Shown: one piece after another, positions 10,135-19,096 of the stretch
Layout of the letters: every line of letters starts with the position of its first letter
How positions within the stretch are numbered: the first letter of the stretch is position 1
From: an uncultured Pseudomonadales bacterium
GTDB taxonomy: Bacteria; Pseudomonadota; Gammaproteobacteria; Pseudomonadales; Cellvibrionaceae
Reading direction: 5' to 3'
DNA: 64,000 bases
NCBI GenBank assembly: GCA_947488935.1
Contig: CANLBN010000002.1
Span: 310,001 to 374,000, forward strand
Position numbers and translations under genes: made by a program
The notes under the pieces: model-generated
What the model saw: the letters and a program-made list of their open reading frames with translations, nothing else
The model's database searches: none
What the model was told of the DNA's origin: nothing

Positions 10135-11115
10135 CTATATTATATGTTGTGCAACGTTTGATGTGCCTGATACTTTTTGGAGCACTTCTTTGGGAGTCAT
10201 ATGTATAGCTTGCTTAATATGCTCATTTACTGTATCGACTTGAGTCATTGAGTTAACATTTATTGCTGAGCAATACTCTTTTTGCTCTAAAAACTTAGCA
10301 ACAGTTTCATGTATCCCTTGTTGATAAATACATACATTAGGTGTTTGAAACATTGCTAACTCATAAGAAATTAGCCCGCACCGAACAATACCTAAGGATG
10401 ATTGTTGGCAAATTTCTTTAAAATTAATCGGGTTGATCAAAATGTCTATTTTTTGTTGTTCACATAGCTTAATTAACAGTTCTTTATTCGACTGCTTTTC
10501 ACTAATAACACAGGTAATGGGTTGCATAAGTTCTAGTTCAGAAGATATAGAGATTAAGTTTTTAAGATCAATTTCGTTATCTCCTCCACCTAAAAATATT
10601 ATGCTTCCTTTTCTTTCCCTCTTGTTTTTTGTGTAACAAATAGGATCGAGCAATAAATATTCGGACCCTATTAGTAGCTTACATGATGTGGGTGTCAATG
10701 CGTGGTAGTCATTTTTTTTTCGTCCTACATTACTGTCTATTAATATATTACAGTCATGCTCTCTATTTGCTAAATCATCAATAACGACAATTTGCTTGCA
10801 GTTATTTTTAATTTTTTTATGCCAACGGTAGTCAATCTCATAATGATCAACAATTATTGTAGAAAAATCCAAATTTGCTATAGCTGTAGTCGTTGCTTCT
10901 ATGTCTTCGCGCCAATTAAAATGACTATTGTTTGAAGTTATCTTTAAAACTGTATAGTTGCGAGATATTTCATCAATTAGATTTCCTGGGGCTGTTTGAC
11001 AGGCAAAAACACACTTTGCGCCTAACATCGAAAGTTCTTTTGCTAGATTCAAGCATCTTTTGACATGCCCAGCCCCAATTTTTAAGGAGGCATCTACTCG
11101 AAATAATATATTCAT
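10135..11115 (-). CDS. pseG: UDP-2,4-diacetamido-2,4,6-trideoxy-beta-L-altropyranose hydrolase
   Basis: Removes UDP from the bis-acetylated sugar in pseudaminic-acid synthesis. The 326-residue GT-B-like protein begins ILFRVDASLKIGAGHVKRCLNLA, with the conserved GxGHxxR-like loop (histidine about residue 18). It continues with VDHYEIDYRWH and VIDDLANREHDCNILIDSN, both typical of PseG, then FLGGGDNE and RCGLISYELAMFQTP. It overlaps pseF by four bases at its start. The length is slightly above that of the Campylobacter enzyme but within the family range. Confidence 0.92.
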   Translation of the reverse strand: MNILFRVDASLKIGAGHVKRCLNLAKELSMLGAKCVFACQTAPGNLIDEISRNYTVLKITSNNSHFNWREDIEATTTAIANLDFSTIIVDHYEIDYRWHKKIKNNCKQIVVIDDLANREHDCNILIDSNVGRKKNDYHALTPTSCKLLIGSEYLLLDPICYTKNKRERKGSIIFLGGGDNEIDLKNLISISSELELMQPITCVISEKQSNKELLIKLCEQQKIDILINPINFKEICQQSSLGIVRCGLISYELAMFQTPNVCIYQQGIHETVAKFLEQKEYCSAINVNSMTQVDTVNEHIKQAIHMTPKEVLQKVSGTSNVAQHII

Positions 11116-11822
11116 TGTTCGTTTTCAGCATGTGCTTCTGCTTTTAATGCCTTAAACATCCATTCTGCTCTTGCCCAGTCTTCATGGGTATCAATATCTT
11201 GCACTCTATGCCTTGGAAGTATTACTGGTGCAGATTTTGGCCCAAAGACCATACGCTCTTCAAGCCATGCGTCTGTTACCCCCCAATAAAACTGGCCTGC
11301 ATCATGAAAGGCTTCCTCTAAATCTTGAGAGCGCACGTTGAACTTACTGTCATCAAACATATGGATGCGCTTGTCTGAATCGATGCGGATAGCTCTTTGT
11401 ATAGGGAAGGCGTAACTTGTCACCGAAAAAGCAAAGTCTATTGCTGAATTTTCAAGTGTCATTAATCCCTTAGATATGTCGCTAGCACTGATGAATGGGG
11501 CTGTTGCATATATACAACAAACTTTTGTCGGTGTAACCCCATTAGCTTTTTGCCAATTTATCGCATGATTAATAACGGGTGTTGTAGCAGTGTAATCGTC
11601 CGAAAGAGTAGAAGGTCTCGTGAATGGTACTTCAGCACCATATTTTTCAGAAATACTGGCTATCTCTTTATCATCGGTAGATACGAGTATTCTATCAAAA
11701 CAATTACTTTCTATCGCAGCCTCAATTGACCATGCAATCATTGGTTTTCCACAAAATAATTTTATGTTTTTTCGTGGTATACGTTTGCTTCCACCACGTG
11801 CTGGAATGATAGCGATTTTCAT
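11112..11822 (-). CDS. pseF: Pseudaminic acid cytidylyltransferase
   Basis: Activates pseudaminic acid with CTP to CMP-pseudaminic acid. It has 236 residues with the NeuA-family P-loop IIPARGGSKRIPRKNIK (residues 5-21), GKPMIAWSI, STDDKEIA and the PseF-type end QDIDTHEDWARAEWM. The FHDAGQFYWG segment is typical for PseF. Four-base overlaps with pseC upstream and pseG downstream show tight coupling. Sialic-acid or legionaminic-acid activation is less likely given PseB/PseC/PseI in the same operon. Confidence 0.92.
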   Translation of the reverse strand: MKIAIIPARGGSKRIPRKNIKLFCGKPMIAWSIEAAIESNCFDRILVSTDDKEIASISEKYGAEVPFTRPSTLSDDYTATTPVINHAINWQKANGVTPTKVCCIYATAPFISASDISKGLMTLENSAIDFAFSVTSYAFPIQRAIRIDSDKRIHMFDDSKFNVRSQDLEEAFHDAGQFYWGVTDAWLEERMVFGPKSAPVILPRHRVQDIDTHEDWARAEWMFKALKAEAHAENEQ

Positions 11823-12976
11823 TCAGACAGAACCTGTTTAAGTGTAGAGATAACTAGCTCTTGATTTGTTTTTGTTAGATTTGGGTATAAAGGTAAGCTT
11901 ATTGCTTCACTATAGTAGCTTTCAGCCTCGGGATAATCTCCTACAGTAAATCCCATTTCTTGATAATAGGGTTGCGTATGAACGGGTATGTAGTGCAGGT
12001 TTACACCGATACCTTTTTCTCTGAGTGTGGAGAAAATTGACTTATGCTTATTTCGATTTTCTTGCTTTAAGCGAATCACATATAAATGATAAGAAGAGTA
12101 GGTCTCTGGGTGTTGCCAAGGTAATATCAATGGTAATTCTTTAAGTGCTAGGTCGTATTGCTTGGCTAGGCTTTGTCGTTTGCTAACATAGCCATCTAAA
12201 CGTTCCATCTGACTGTACCCTAATGCGGCCTGTATATCGGTCATACGATAATTATAGCCAAGGTCAATTTGTTGGTAATACCAAGGACCATCTGATTCAC
12301 AAGTCATTTGCTGAGAATCCCGTGTGATCCCATGGCTACGTAGAAGAGACATTTTCTCTGCTAACTTAGTATTGTTAGTTAATGCCATACCACCCTCAGC
12401 GGTGGTAATTATTTTGACGGGATGAAAGCTAAAGACAGTGATGTCACTATAGCGACAATTACCAATGGGTTCATTTTTATATTTACCGCCAATAGCGTGT
12501 GCTGCATCTTCAATAATTTTAAAGTTATATTCTTTACTTAGTTCATAAATGCTCGCCATATCACAAGATTGGCCACATAGATGAACAGGGATGATTATTT
12601 TGGGTAATGTATTATTTTTTTTTGCTCTCTTTAGTTTTTCTTTTAAATAAGGAATGCTCATTGTGTAGGTGTCTGGATCAATGTCAACAAAATCGACGGT
12701 AGCTCCACAATATAAAATACAGTTGGCACTGGCCACAAATGTTGTTGGTACTGTCCAAGCAATATCATCTTTGGTCAGCCCTAAAGCTCTGCAGGCTAGG
12801 TGCAAGGCACTTGTTGCATTATTGACTGCTAATGCATGTTTACTTCCACAGTATTCCGCTACAGTTTTCTCAAACCTTGGAATAGCTGGCCCTTGGGTTA
12901 GAAAGTCAGATTGGAGAACGTCAGTAACAGCTTTAATATCATCTTCAGTGATGTCTTGCCTGCCATAAGGGATCAT
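11819..12976 (-). CDS. pseC: UDP-4-amino-4,6-dideoxy-N-acetyl-beta-L-altrosamine transaminase
   Basis: PLP aminotransferase for the second pseudaminic-acid step, acting on the PseB product. The frame extends upstream into pseB, but the start MIPYGRQDITEDD at 12976 is the family N-terminus, lies four bases past the pseB stop and gives 385 residues. Marks include NNATSALHLACRALGL, TFVASANCILYCGA, EDAAHAIGG and FSFHPVKIITTAEGG with the PLP lysine, then LGYNYRMTDIQAALG. It overlaps pseF by four bases at its 3' end. Confidence 0.93.
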   Translation of the reverse strand: MIPYGRQDITEDDIKAVTDVLQSDFLTQGPAIPRFEKTVAEYCGSKHALAVNNATSALHLACRALGLTKDDIAWTVPTTFVASANCILYCGATVDFVDIDPDTYTMSIPYLKEKLKRAKKNNTLPKIIIPVHLCGQSCDMASIYELSKEYNFKIIEDAAHAIGGKYKNEPIGNCRYSDITVFSFHPVKIITTAEGGMALTNNTKLAEKMSLLRSHGITRDSQQMTCESDGPWYYQQIDLGYNYRMTDIQAALGYSQMERLDGYVSKRQSLAKQYDLALKELPLILPWQHPETYSSYHLYVIRLKQENRNKHKSIFSTLREKGIGVNLHYIPVHTQPYYQEMGFTVGDYPEAESYYSEAISLPLYPNLTKTNQELVISTLKQVLSE

Positions 12977-12980
12977 AAAC

Positions 12981-13979
12981 TTATACTTTTCCAATCTTAT
13001 CGCGATTAGTGTCAATCCAATCTCTTAATGTCTCAATGGTCATCCATTCTTCATTAGTATCAGAACTATAAGTAAAATTCTCTGCTACTAGTTTGCCATT
13101 ATTAATCCTGGTGGGGTCGAGGTGCCAATTATAAATGGCGGGTAATATTTTATAATACTCATCATATTCGTAGGTGTATAAAGCATCTTCTGGGGCAATC
13201 ATTTGTTCATGAAGTTTTTCGCCAGGTCTAATACCAATAATTGCCTGCTTGGCTTTGGGGGCTATGGCAGTAGCTACATCAGTGACTTTCATTGAAGGGA
13301 TTTTCTTGACGTAGATTTCACCTCCTTGCATATCTTCGAAGGTAGTCCAAACAAGGTCAACACCTTCTTCGAGTGTAATCATAAAGCGTGTCATGCGGCT
13401 ATCGGTAATAGGTAGGCTGCCAGTTTCTGAAATACTTTGAAAGAATGGTATAACAGAGCCTCTAGAACCCATAACATTTCCATAGCGTACCACGGAGAAT
13501 CTTGTGTTATTGCCACCAGAGTATGAATTCCCAGCGATAAATAATTTATCTGATGCAAGTTTGGTGGCACCATATAAATTTGCTGGGCTACTTGCCTTGT
13601 CGGTTGATAGAGCAACAACACGTTTTACGCCCTGATCGATACAGGCGTCAATCAAATTCATGGCTCCATTGATATTTGTTTTGATACATTCAAAAGGGTT
13701 ATATTCTGCGGTTGGTACAATTTTAGTGGCTGCTGCGTGAACAACATAATCGATACCATTTAAAGCTCTTTTCAATCGGTCTTTATCGCGGATGTCACCA
13801 ATAAAAAAGCGTACACGCTCGTCATCTCCATAAAGTTTTGCCATCTCCCATTGTTTCATTTCGTCACGAGAATAAATAACCAAGCGGCTAGGGTTGTATT
13901 TTTCTAATGTCATTGGGATAAATGCATGGCCAAAAGAGCCTGTGCCGCCAGTGATAAGTATAGATGAATTTGTAAGCAT
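12981..13979 (-). CDS. pseB: UDP-N-acetylglucosamine 4,6-dehydratase (inverting)
   Basis: First enzyme of pseudaminic-acid synthesis: dehydrates and C5-epimerises UDP-GlcNAc. The 332-residue SDR protein shows ILITGGTGSFGHAF (residues 7-20), IYSRDEMKQWEM, FIGDIRDKDRL, VVHAAATKIVP and ALSTDKASSPANLYGATK, where an inverting-type TDKA replaces the usual tyrosine arrangement, then RYGNVMGSRGSVIPFF. It is the first gene of the pse set, 22 bases after the ABC transporter gene. The second UDP-GlcNAc dehydratase of this window (20734-22692) is the retaining, membrane-bound type. Confidence 0.95.
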   Translation of the reverse strand: MLTNSSILITGGTGSFGHAFIPMTLEKYNPSRLVIYSRDEMKQWEMAKLYGDDERVRFFIGDIRDKDRLKRALNGIDYVVHAAATKIVPTAEYNPFECIKTNINGAMNLIDACIDQGVKRVVALSTDKASSPANLYGATKLASDKLFIAGNSYSGGNNTRFSVVRYGNVMGSRGSVIPFFQSISETGSLPITDSRMTRFMITLEEGVDLVWTTFEDMQGGEIYVKKIPSMKVTDVATAIAPKAKQAIIGIRPGEKLHEQMIAPEDALYTYEYDEYYKILPAIYNWHLDPTRINNGKLVAENFTYSSDTNEEWMTIETLRDWIDTNRDKIGKV

Positions 13980-14001
13980 AAAAATTTTCGTTATAGTGTA
14001 A

Positions 14002-15783
14002 TTATAGTTTCTGTAAGGTTTGTAGCTCTTGGTAATTATTGATAGCTTCTATCTTTCCATTATTAAGGGTGACGATTCGGTCACAGTTGCGTAATGTAGA
14101 AATTCTGTGTGCAATGATAAGTATTGTTAAATCTGAGCTTAAGTTTTCGATTGCCTTCATGACTGCAGATTCTGTTTGTGAATCTAATGCGCTAGTCGCT
14201 TCGTCAAAAATAATGACGTCGGCTTGCTGATATAAAGCACGTGCAATGCCAATTCTTTGTCGCTGTCCGCCACTCAGACGTACTCCTCTCTCTCCAACTA
14301 GAGTATTATATTTTTTATCCCACTGTTCGATTGACTCTGCAATTTGTGCTTGTTCGGCTGCACGTTTTACTTGAACCATGTCTATCTCGGCCAATGGTAT
14401 TCCAAAAGCAATATTCTCCGCGATACTACTATCAGATAAAAAAATAGTCTGTGGAACATGCGCTATATGTTTTTGCCATGATCGAACAGTACTGGGCTCG
14501 ACGACTTGATTATCTATTATTAGTTTGCCTTTTGTTGGCTCTAATAGCCCCATTAAAATATCGAGTAGTGTGCTTTTGCCACTTCCTGTGGTACCAATAA
14601 AGCCAGTACGGCTGCCTTTGTTAATTACTAAGTTAATGTTTTCTAGTGTCCATTTTTCACTCTGAGTATAGTTAAAGTGTATATCTTTAAATTCAATCCT
14701 CTTTTCAAAGGGTAGTTTTGTAAAATTTAATGTTTCAGATTTAGGCAAAGGTTGGTCGAGTAACTCTAAAGTGTCTACTAGGGAGGCCTGCCCACTACGT
14801 ATTGCTGACCATGATTGATATCCTTGCTGTAGGACTGGGAGTAGTCGTTGGGCTGCGAGAGCGATAGATCCTAAAATAGGAATTGCACCGACTAGGCCTT
14901 CTGAACTTGTAGCAAGTTTATAGGCTAATCCTGTCATAAGCATAATCCCAAGCGCTTCCATTAAAAAACGTGGGCTTTGACCAATGATTACTGTGTTACC
15001 TTGCGCTCTTCTAAGACGGTAGTCGGATTTTTTATAAATATTACAATATGTTTTCTGTGTGCCATATATAAGCACATCTCTAATGCCGCCAAGGCCTTCT
15101 TGCAATGACTTTATAACATCATCTGACTGGGTGGCTATTATTTTACTGTCCGACAGTAATTTTTTGCGTGTACTGGTAATAATACCTAAATAGATTAAGC
15201 CAAAACCAGCGAATGTTAATAAGGCGGTTGAAGGTTCTATTATTATTATTGCGCTAATAATGGTGCACAACATAACAACCATATTAATAATAGTTAGAGC
15301 TGGTAGTATTGCATTTGATGTAATGGCACTGGCTTTCGCGTAGATTCCATTAATAACTTCGCTGCTGTTGCGAGATACATGAACTGAGTAGGGTTGATAC
15401 AATGTTCGGCGGTATATGCTAACACCAAGCTCGTGAGCAGTCGAAAGTGACAAGCGGGTTTGAAACCATAGTAATAATAGCCTCATTGCGCCTGCAAATA
15501 CCGCAGCACTTGCAAAACCTATCGATAGAGGTAACAGTAGTTGTTCGGGACTTGTAATATTAAAGTAATGGATAAATGTTTGTGCCGAAGGGTGCTCAAA
15601 AATATGCTGAGGAGATGCTAAAACACTGAGAAATGGGATTACAGCACCGATACTGATAACTTCTGCAATCGAAGTTAAGAGTATTAATAATAAGAGGAGA
15701 AGAAGTTGAATTTTTTTTCGCTTGCTTATATGCCTATAGAGCTGCTTGAGCAATAAAAAAATATTGTTATCTTTTTCTTTCAT
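14002..15783 (-). CDS. ABC transporter, fused permease/ATPase (polysaccharide or oligosaccharide flippase type)
   Basis: A half-transporter of 593 residues with an N-terminal membrane domain (hydrophobic stretches about 25-55, 80-108, 157-200 and 270-315) and a C-terminal ATPase. Walker A GTTGSGKST is at 397-405, the signature LSGGQRQR at 503-510 and Walker B VIIFDE at 523-528, followed by the H-loop HRIS. It resembles MsbA/PglK-type exporters. Located inside the polysaccharide operon between fcl and pseB, it probably flips a lipid-linked oligosaccharide. No Wzx or Wzy is seen in the window, which makes this flippase role more plausible. Confidence 0.85.
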   Translation of the reverse strand: MKEKDNNIFLLLKQLYRHISKRKKIQLLLLLLLILLTSIAEVISIGAVIPFLSVLASPQHIFEHPSAQTFIHYFNITSPEQLLLPLSIGFASAAVFAGAMRLLLLWFQTRLSLSTAHELGVSIYRRTLYQPYSVHVSRNSSEVINGIYAKASAITSNAILPALTIINMVVMLCTIISAIIIIEPSTALLTFAGFGLIYLGIITSTRKKLLSDSKIIATQSDDVIKSLQEGLGGIRDVLIYGTQKTYCNIYKKSDYRLRRAQGNTVIIGQSPRFLMEALGIMLMTGLAYKLATSSEGLVGAIPILGSIALAAQRLLPVLQQGYQSWSAIRSGQASLVDTLELLDQPLPKSETLNFTKLPFEKRIEFKDIHFNYTQSEKWTLENINLVINKGSRTGFIGTTGSGKSTLLDILMGLLEPTKGKLIIDNQVVEPSTVRSWQKHIAHVPQTIFLSDSSIAENIAFGIPLAEIDMVQVKRAAEQAQIAESIEQWDKKYNTLVGERGVRLSGGQRQRIGIARALYQQADVIIFDEATSALDSQTESAVMKAIENLSSDLTILIIAHRISTLRNCDRIVTLNNGKIEAINNYQELQTLQKL

Positions 15784-15809
15784 TTATTGTTTATTCTTTT
15801 GTGTGAAAT

Positions 15810-16793
15810 TCAACAACGATTATTTGAAGCCAAATAATCTTGATAGGCTTTTTTAAGGCCTTCTTCAAGGCTTACTGTTGGATACCACCCTAGTTTGTTA
15901 AGGCGTGAACTATCCATTAATTTCTTCGCAGTGCCATCAGGCTTGCTTGCATCAAAGCTGATAGTTCCTTTGTAATTAGTAATATTGGCTATCATTGTGG
16001 CGACCTCTTTGATGCTAATATCCTCACCATAACCTACGTTAATATGGCTAAGCATTTTTTGAGTATGCTTTTCGTAGGTATTCTTTTCTAGCTCCATTAC
16101 ATGGATACAGGCGGAAGCCATATCATCGACGTATAGAAATTCACGCCTCGGATTACCGCTTCCCCATACATCAATGTTTGTAATACCATTAACTTTTGCT
16201 TTGTGGAATCTTTGTATAAGAGCAGGGATTACATGGCTGTTTTCTGGGTGATAGTTGTCTCCAGGTCCATATAAATTTGTTGGCATGACGCTACGATAGT
16301 CAACTCCATGGCTATCTCCATACTGTCGATTATAGCTTTCACATAATTTTATTCCGGATATTTTTGCGATTGCGTAGGGTTCATTGGTTGGTTCGAGAGT
16401 ACTTGTTAGTAAAGCATTTTCTTGCATTGGGTTAGTAACGGATTTAGGGTAGATACAGCTGGAGCCCAAAAATAATAGCCGCTTCACATTATTTTTAAAT
16501 GCGGCATCGATAACATTAGCTTGGATCATTAAATTGTTATAGATAAAGTCAGCTGGATAGGTGTTGTTAGCATGGATGCCCCCGACTTTAGCTGCGGCAA
16601 GATAAACTTGATTGGGTTTTTCTGCCTCAAAGAATTTCTGCACTTCTGTTTGATTCGTGAGGTCAAGTTGGTCATGCGTACGTGTAATAATCTCCCCCTC
16701 GGGTATGCCTAGAGTGGTTAATTTCCTTTTGATTGCTGATCCAACCATTCCTCGATGCCCAGCAATATATATACGTTGACTTTTGGTGCTCAT
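15810..16793 (-). CDS. fcl: GDP-L-fucose synthase
   Basis: Epimerase/reductase turning GDP-4-keto-6-deoxymannose into GDP-L-fucose. The 327-residue SDR has [12 protein letters not shown] (residues 10-21), [33 protein letters not shown], the YAIAKISG catalytic YxxxK, and [24 protein letters not shown]. These are all family hallmarks. The partner gmd (GDP-mannose 4,6-dehydratase), which normally precedes it, is not in the window and must be elsewhere. First biosynthetic gene after the regulator gene, 105 bases downstream of it. Confidence 0.95.
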   Translation of the reverse strand: MSTKSQRIYIAGHRGMVGSAIKRKLTTLGIPEGEIITRTHDQLDLTNQTEVQKFFEAEKPNQVYLAAAKVGGIHANNTYPADFIYNNLMIQANVIDAAFKNNVKRLLFLGSSCIYPKSVTNPMQENALLTSTLEPTNEPYAIAKISGIKLCESYNRQYGDSHGVDYRSVMPTNLYGPGDNYHPENSHVIPALIQRFHKAKVNGITNIDVWGSGNPRREFLYVDDMASACIHVMELEKNTYEKHTQKMLSHINVGYGEDISIKEVATMIANITNYKGTISFDASKPDGTAKKLMDSSRLNKLGWYPTVSLEEGLKKAYQDYLASNNRC

Positions 16794-16898
16794 GTAGCGT
16801 TTATTCGTTTAGAGTTTAAATTATGTGATGTAATTTCTGTGTCAGTTAAGTTGATAAAAGCGTGCTGCTTAAGCCCTCCTAGCTCGAAGGGTCTCCTT

Positions 16899-17243
16899 TC
16901 ATCTTGTATCAGGGAGGTCACTTTTTAATGTTTCAATTTCCTTTTTAAGAACCTCGTATTCTTTCATTTTCCGTTTTAAGAAACTGGAGGTTAACGCGGA
17001 CTTTTCCTTTATCCCCTTAGGTGTGAGGTAATAGGTGTAAGCGAATTTATTCTTGTTGCTGTGAAAGTTACGTATTTTCACAAGCCCTGTGGCAATAAGT
17101 GCTTTTAAGCAGTAATTAACCCCTCCCAAACTGATGTCAAGCTCATCAGCAATTGCACGTTGAGTTACACTTGGATTCTCCTCGAGTAACCTGAGCATTC
17201 TAAATCGTGTATCGTCTTGGGAAGCTTTATTTTTTGTAGGCAT
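16899..17243 (-). CDS. MarR family EPS-associated transcriptional regulator
   Basis: A 114-residue DNA-binding protein at the head of the polysaccharide operon. The winged helix covers about 12-85: RMLRLLEENPSVTQRAIADELDISLGGVNYCLKAL is the helix-turn-helix, YTYYLTPKGIKEK the wing and following helix. The remainder forms a predicted coiled coil. This matches the short MarR-like regulators found at the start of exopolysaccharide clusters. A TTG one codon upstream could also start it. The palindrome and promoter just upstream suggest that it regulates its own operon. Confidence 0.88.
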   Translation of the reverse strand: MPTKNKASQDDTRFRMLRLLEENPSVTQRAIADELDISLGGVNYCLKALIATGLVKIRNFHSNKNKFAYTYYLTPKGIKEKSALTSSFLKRKMKEYEVLKKEIETLKSDLPDTR

Positions 17244-17266
17244 CAATATTAACGGGTTTTACAACG

Positions 17267-17302
17267 GCTACCGCACGGCCAATATGCGATATATAGGCCG
17301 TG
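17267..17302 (-). promoter_or_regulatory. Hairpin plus ops-like element in the polysaccharide operon leader
   Basis: Read on the minus strand, a 7-bp inverted repeat CACGGCC/GGCCGTG (17302-17296 and 17280-17274, 15-base loop) runs directly into GCGGTAGC (17274-17267), 23 bases before the start of the regulator gene. GCGGTAGC is the core of the ops element (GGCGGTAGCGTG in E. coli), where RNA polymerase pauses and RfaH is recruited in long surface-polysaccharide operons. Outside the 8-base core the match is poor, so the assignment depends on position and on the operon's nature. Confidence 0.45.
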
Positions 17303-17314
17303 ATTTATTTGCAG

Positions 17315-17330
17315 TGTTCAATAGTGAACA
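17315..17330. promoter_or_regulatory. Palindromic operator candidate
   Basis: Perfect inverted repeat TGTTCA-ATAG-TGAACA. On the minus strand it begins directly after a -10-like TATACT and would cover the transcription start of the polysaccharide operon, a repressor-type position. The nearby MarR-like regulator is the obvious candidate to bind it, but this is inference. Confidence 0.5.
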
Positions 17331-17358
17331 GTATAGAGGGTTTTATTGGTCGTTGAAA
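17330..17358 (-). promoter_or_regulatory. Sigma-70-like promoter candidate for the polysaccharide operon
   Basis: On the minus strand TTTCAA (weak -35), a 17-base spacer and TATACT (-10, five of six consensus bases) precede the regulator gene by roughly 85 bases. A GAGGGTTT/AAACCCTC inverted repeat (17336-17343 and 17356-17363) lies in the spacer region and could be a second protein site. Confidence 0.4.
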
Positions 17359-17363
17359 CCCTC

Positions 17364-17890
17364 GTTTTTTGATCAAATAGTAGTTTATGCCTCATAAAAG
17401 TGCTGGTTAATAATTGTTCGCTAGTCAAATTTTTAGTCTGTGAGAGTGGTCGTGATTAAATCCCAATATGTGCTCATGTTTTATAAGTTAAGGCTCTTTT
17501 TTGATGTTTGCCCTGCACTAATAAGTGGTACATACATAATTGGTCAGTTCCCAGCTAGATAATTGGGTCTACTAGGTATTCTAAAAAGGAAGGTGTGAAG
17601 CTATATGATTATTTACTGTGCCTAATGCATTTGTACGTGCCTTGTATCGACCAATCATATAGGGGAAAATGCCTTTGGTTTGTGGCTCATATATCAGCTG
17701 TGGATAAATGATGTTTGGCTTCATGCCTGTTTTTTCACAGATGTCTTGGAGACCTAAAGTGTTGAGAGAAATATATATCATCGATAAATTATAAAAATTA
17801 CTGAGAGGCTTTTTTAATCTTGCTCTCGAAGGGCCTAAAGCAATATTGTCAAGGTGTTGATAGGAAGCAGTATTGAATAGATTGTATACT
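17364..17890. other. Divergent intergenic region between the two polysaccharide operons
   Basis: About 530 bases separate the minus-strand operon promoter from the plus-strand glycosyltransferase gene. A minus-strand open frame covers 17581-17880 and continues into the glycosyltransferase, but I see no family signature in it and it has no clear ribosome site. No tRNA, terminator or repeat is evident. The region presumably holds the promoter of the plus-strand group. Confidence 0.4.
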
Positions 17891-19051
17891 ATGAAAAAAT
17901 TACGTGTTGCGAGGGTTTCTACTGTTAAATTCTTTATTTGTACGCAGTTATATACACAGCTTAAGATAATTAAATCATCAGGAATGCAACTCACAGTTAT
18001 TTCAAGCGAGGATGATGGCTTGAGTGATAATGTTGATGATTTGAGTGAATTTAACTTTATAGGTGTCAATATAGCTAGAAATATTAGCCCTTTGAAAGAC
18101 TTTTTCGCATTGTTAAAATTAATTAGGGTATTTAGGTCTGAGAAATTTGATATTGTTCATTCGACTACTCCAAAAGCGGGTTTGTTATGTGCTATAGCGG
18201 GTAAGCTTGCTGGTGTAAAAGTACGGCTACATACATTCACAGGTCAGCCGTGGTCGACAATGACCGGATTTAAAAAAACATTATTGCTTTCATGCGATAA
18301 AGTTATTGGTTATTTAAATAGCTGTTGCTATACAGATAGCTTAAGTCAAAAAAGGTTCTTAATTGAAAATGGTGTAAGTAAAGACTCTAGATTAGTAGTT
18401 CTTGGGCAGGGCTCATTAGCAGGGGTTGATCTAAATCGTTTTAACTCATCACGCTTCTCTGAAACTAGTAAATGTCAACTTCGGAAAGAGCTTGCTATTC
18501 CTGATGAATCGCTGATTATCTTATTCGTTGGCAGAATTACCTTGGAGAAAGGTGTTAGGGAGTTGCTAGCTGCTTTTGAATATGTGCTTTTACAAAAGGT
18601 TGATGCTTATTTGCTTTGTGTGGGGCCTTTTGAAGCTGATGGTAAGGAATGCTTTGATAAAGTAAGTGATTTACATGTTAAAGATAAAATACGGATGATT
18701 GGATATTCTAATGAGCCAGAGAAATACATGGCTATTTCTGATGTTTTATGTCTTCCTAGCTATAGAGAGGGCTTTGGGACAGTTGTAATTGAAGCTGCTG
18801 CAATGGGGTTGGCGACAGTTGGAAGTAATATTTATGGGCTGTCTGATGCAATTGTTAACGGAAAAACTGGGGTTTTAGTACCAACTAAAGATTCACATTT
18901 GCTTGGTGTTACTCTTAGTCAGCTTCTTTGTGATGAAGGCTTGAGAGCCGAGCTAGGCACTAAGGCACAAAAGAGAGCTTTAGATTATTTTGATAGTTCA
19001 TATATAGGAAGTTTAGTTATTGATGAATATGAAGCATTTTCGAGGTATTAG
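17891..19051 (+). CDS. Glycosyltransferase family 4 (GT-B)
   Basis: Transfers a sugar during polysaccharide repeat assembly, in the cytoplasm. I use the ATG at 17891 (386 residues, MKKLRVARVSTVKFF) rather than a TTG six codons upstream. The N-terminal half has DIVHSTTPKAGLLCAIAGKLAGVKVRLHTFTGQPW, typical of WbpH/CapM-like GT4 enzymes. The C-terminal half has LFVGRITLEKGVRELL and the EX7E-type PSYREGFGTVVIEAAAMG. It is the first gene of a four-gene plus-strand group ending with the WbpM-type dehydratase. Its codon use is AT-rich like the minus-strand cluster. Confidence 0.9.
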   Translation: MKKLRVARVSTVKFFICTQLYTQLKIIKSSGMQLTVISSEDDGLSDNVDDLSEFNFIGVNIARNISPLKDFFALLKLIRVFRSEKFDIVHSTTPKAGLLCAIAGKLAGVKVRLHTFTGQPWSTMTGFKKTLLLSCDKVIGYLNSCCYTDSLSQKRFLIENGVSKDSRLVVLGQGSLAGVDLNRFNSSRFSETSKCQLRKELAIPDESLIILFVGRITLEKGVRELLAAFEYVLLQKVDAYLLCVGPFEADGKECFDKVSDLHVKDKIRMIGYSNEPEKYMAISDVLCLPSYREGFGTVVIEAAAMGLATVGSNIYGLSDAIVNGKTGVLVPTKDSHLLGVTLSQLLCDEGLRAELGTKAQKRALDYFDSSYIGSLVIDEYEAFSRY

Positions 19052-19096
19052 TGCTTTAAATATCTGTATCGTGTATTTATTGGGGTCGCTAACTAA

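Noticed and set aside
17581..18069. Minus-strand open frame of 162 codons upstream of and into the glycosyltransferase gene
   Set aside because: Its first third is the antisense of the well-supported glycosyltransferase, it has no ribosome site and no family signature. The part at 17581-17880 that does not overlap could be a remnant, but nothing supports it.
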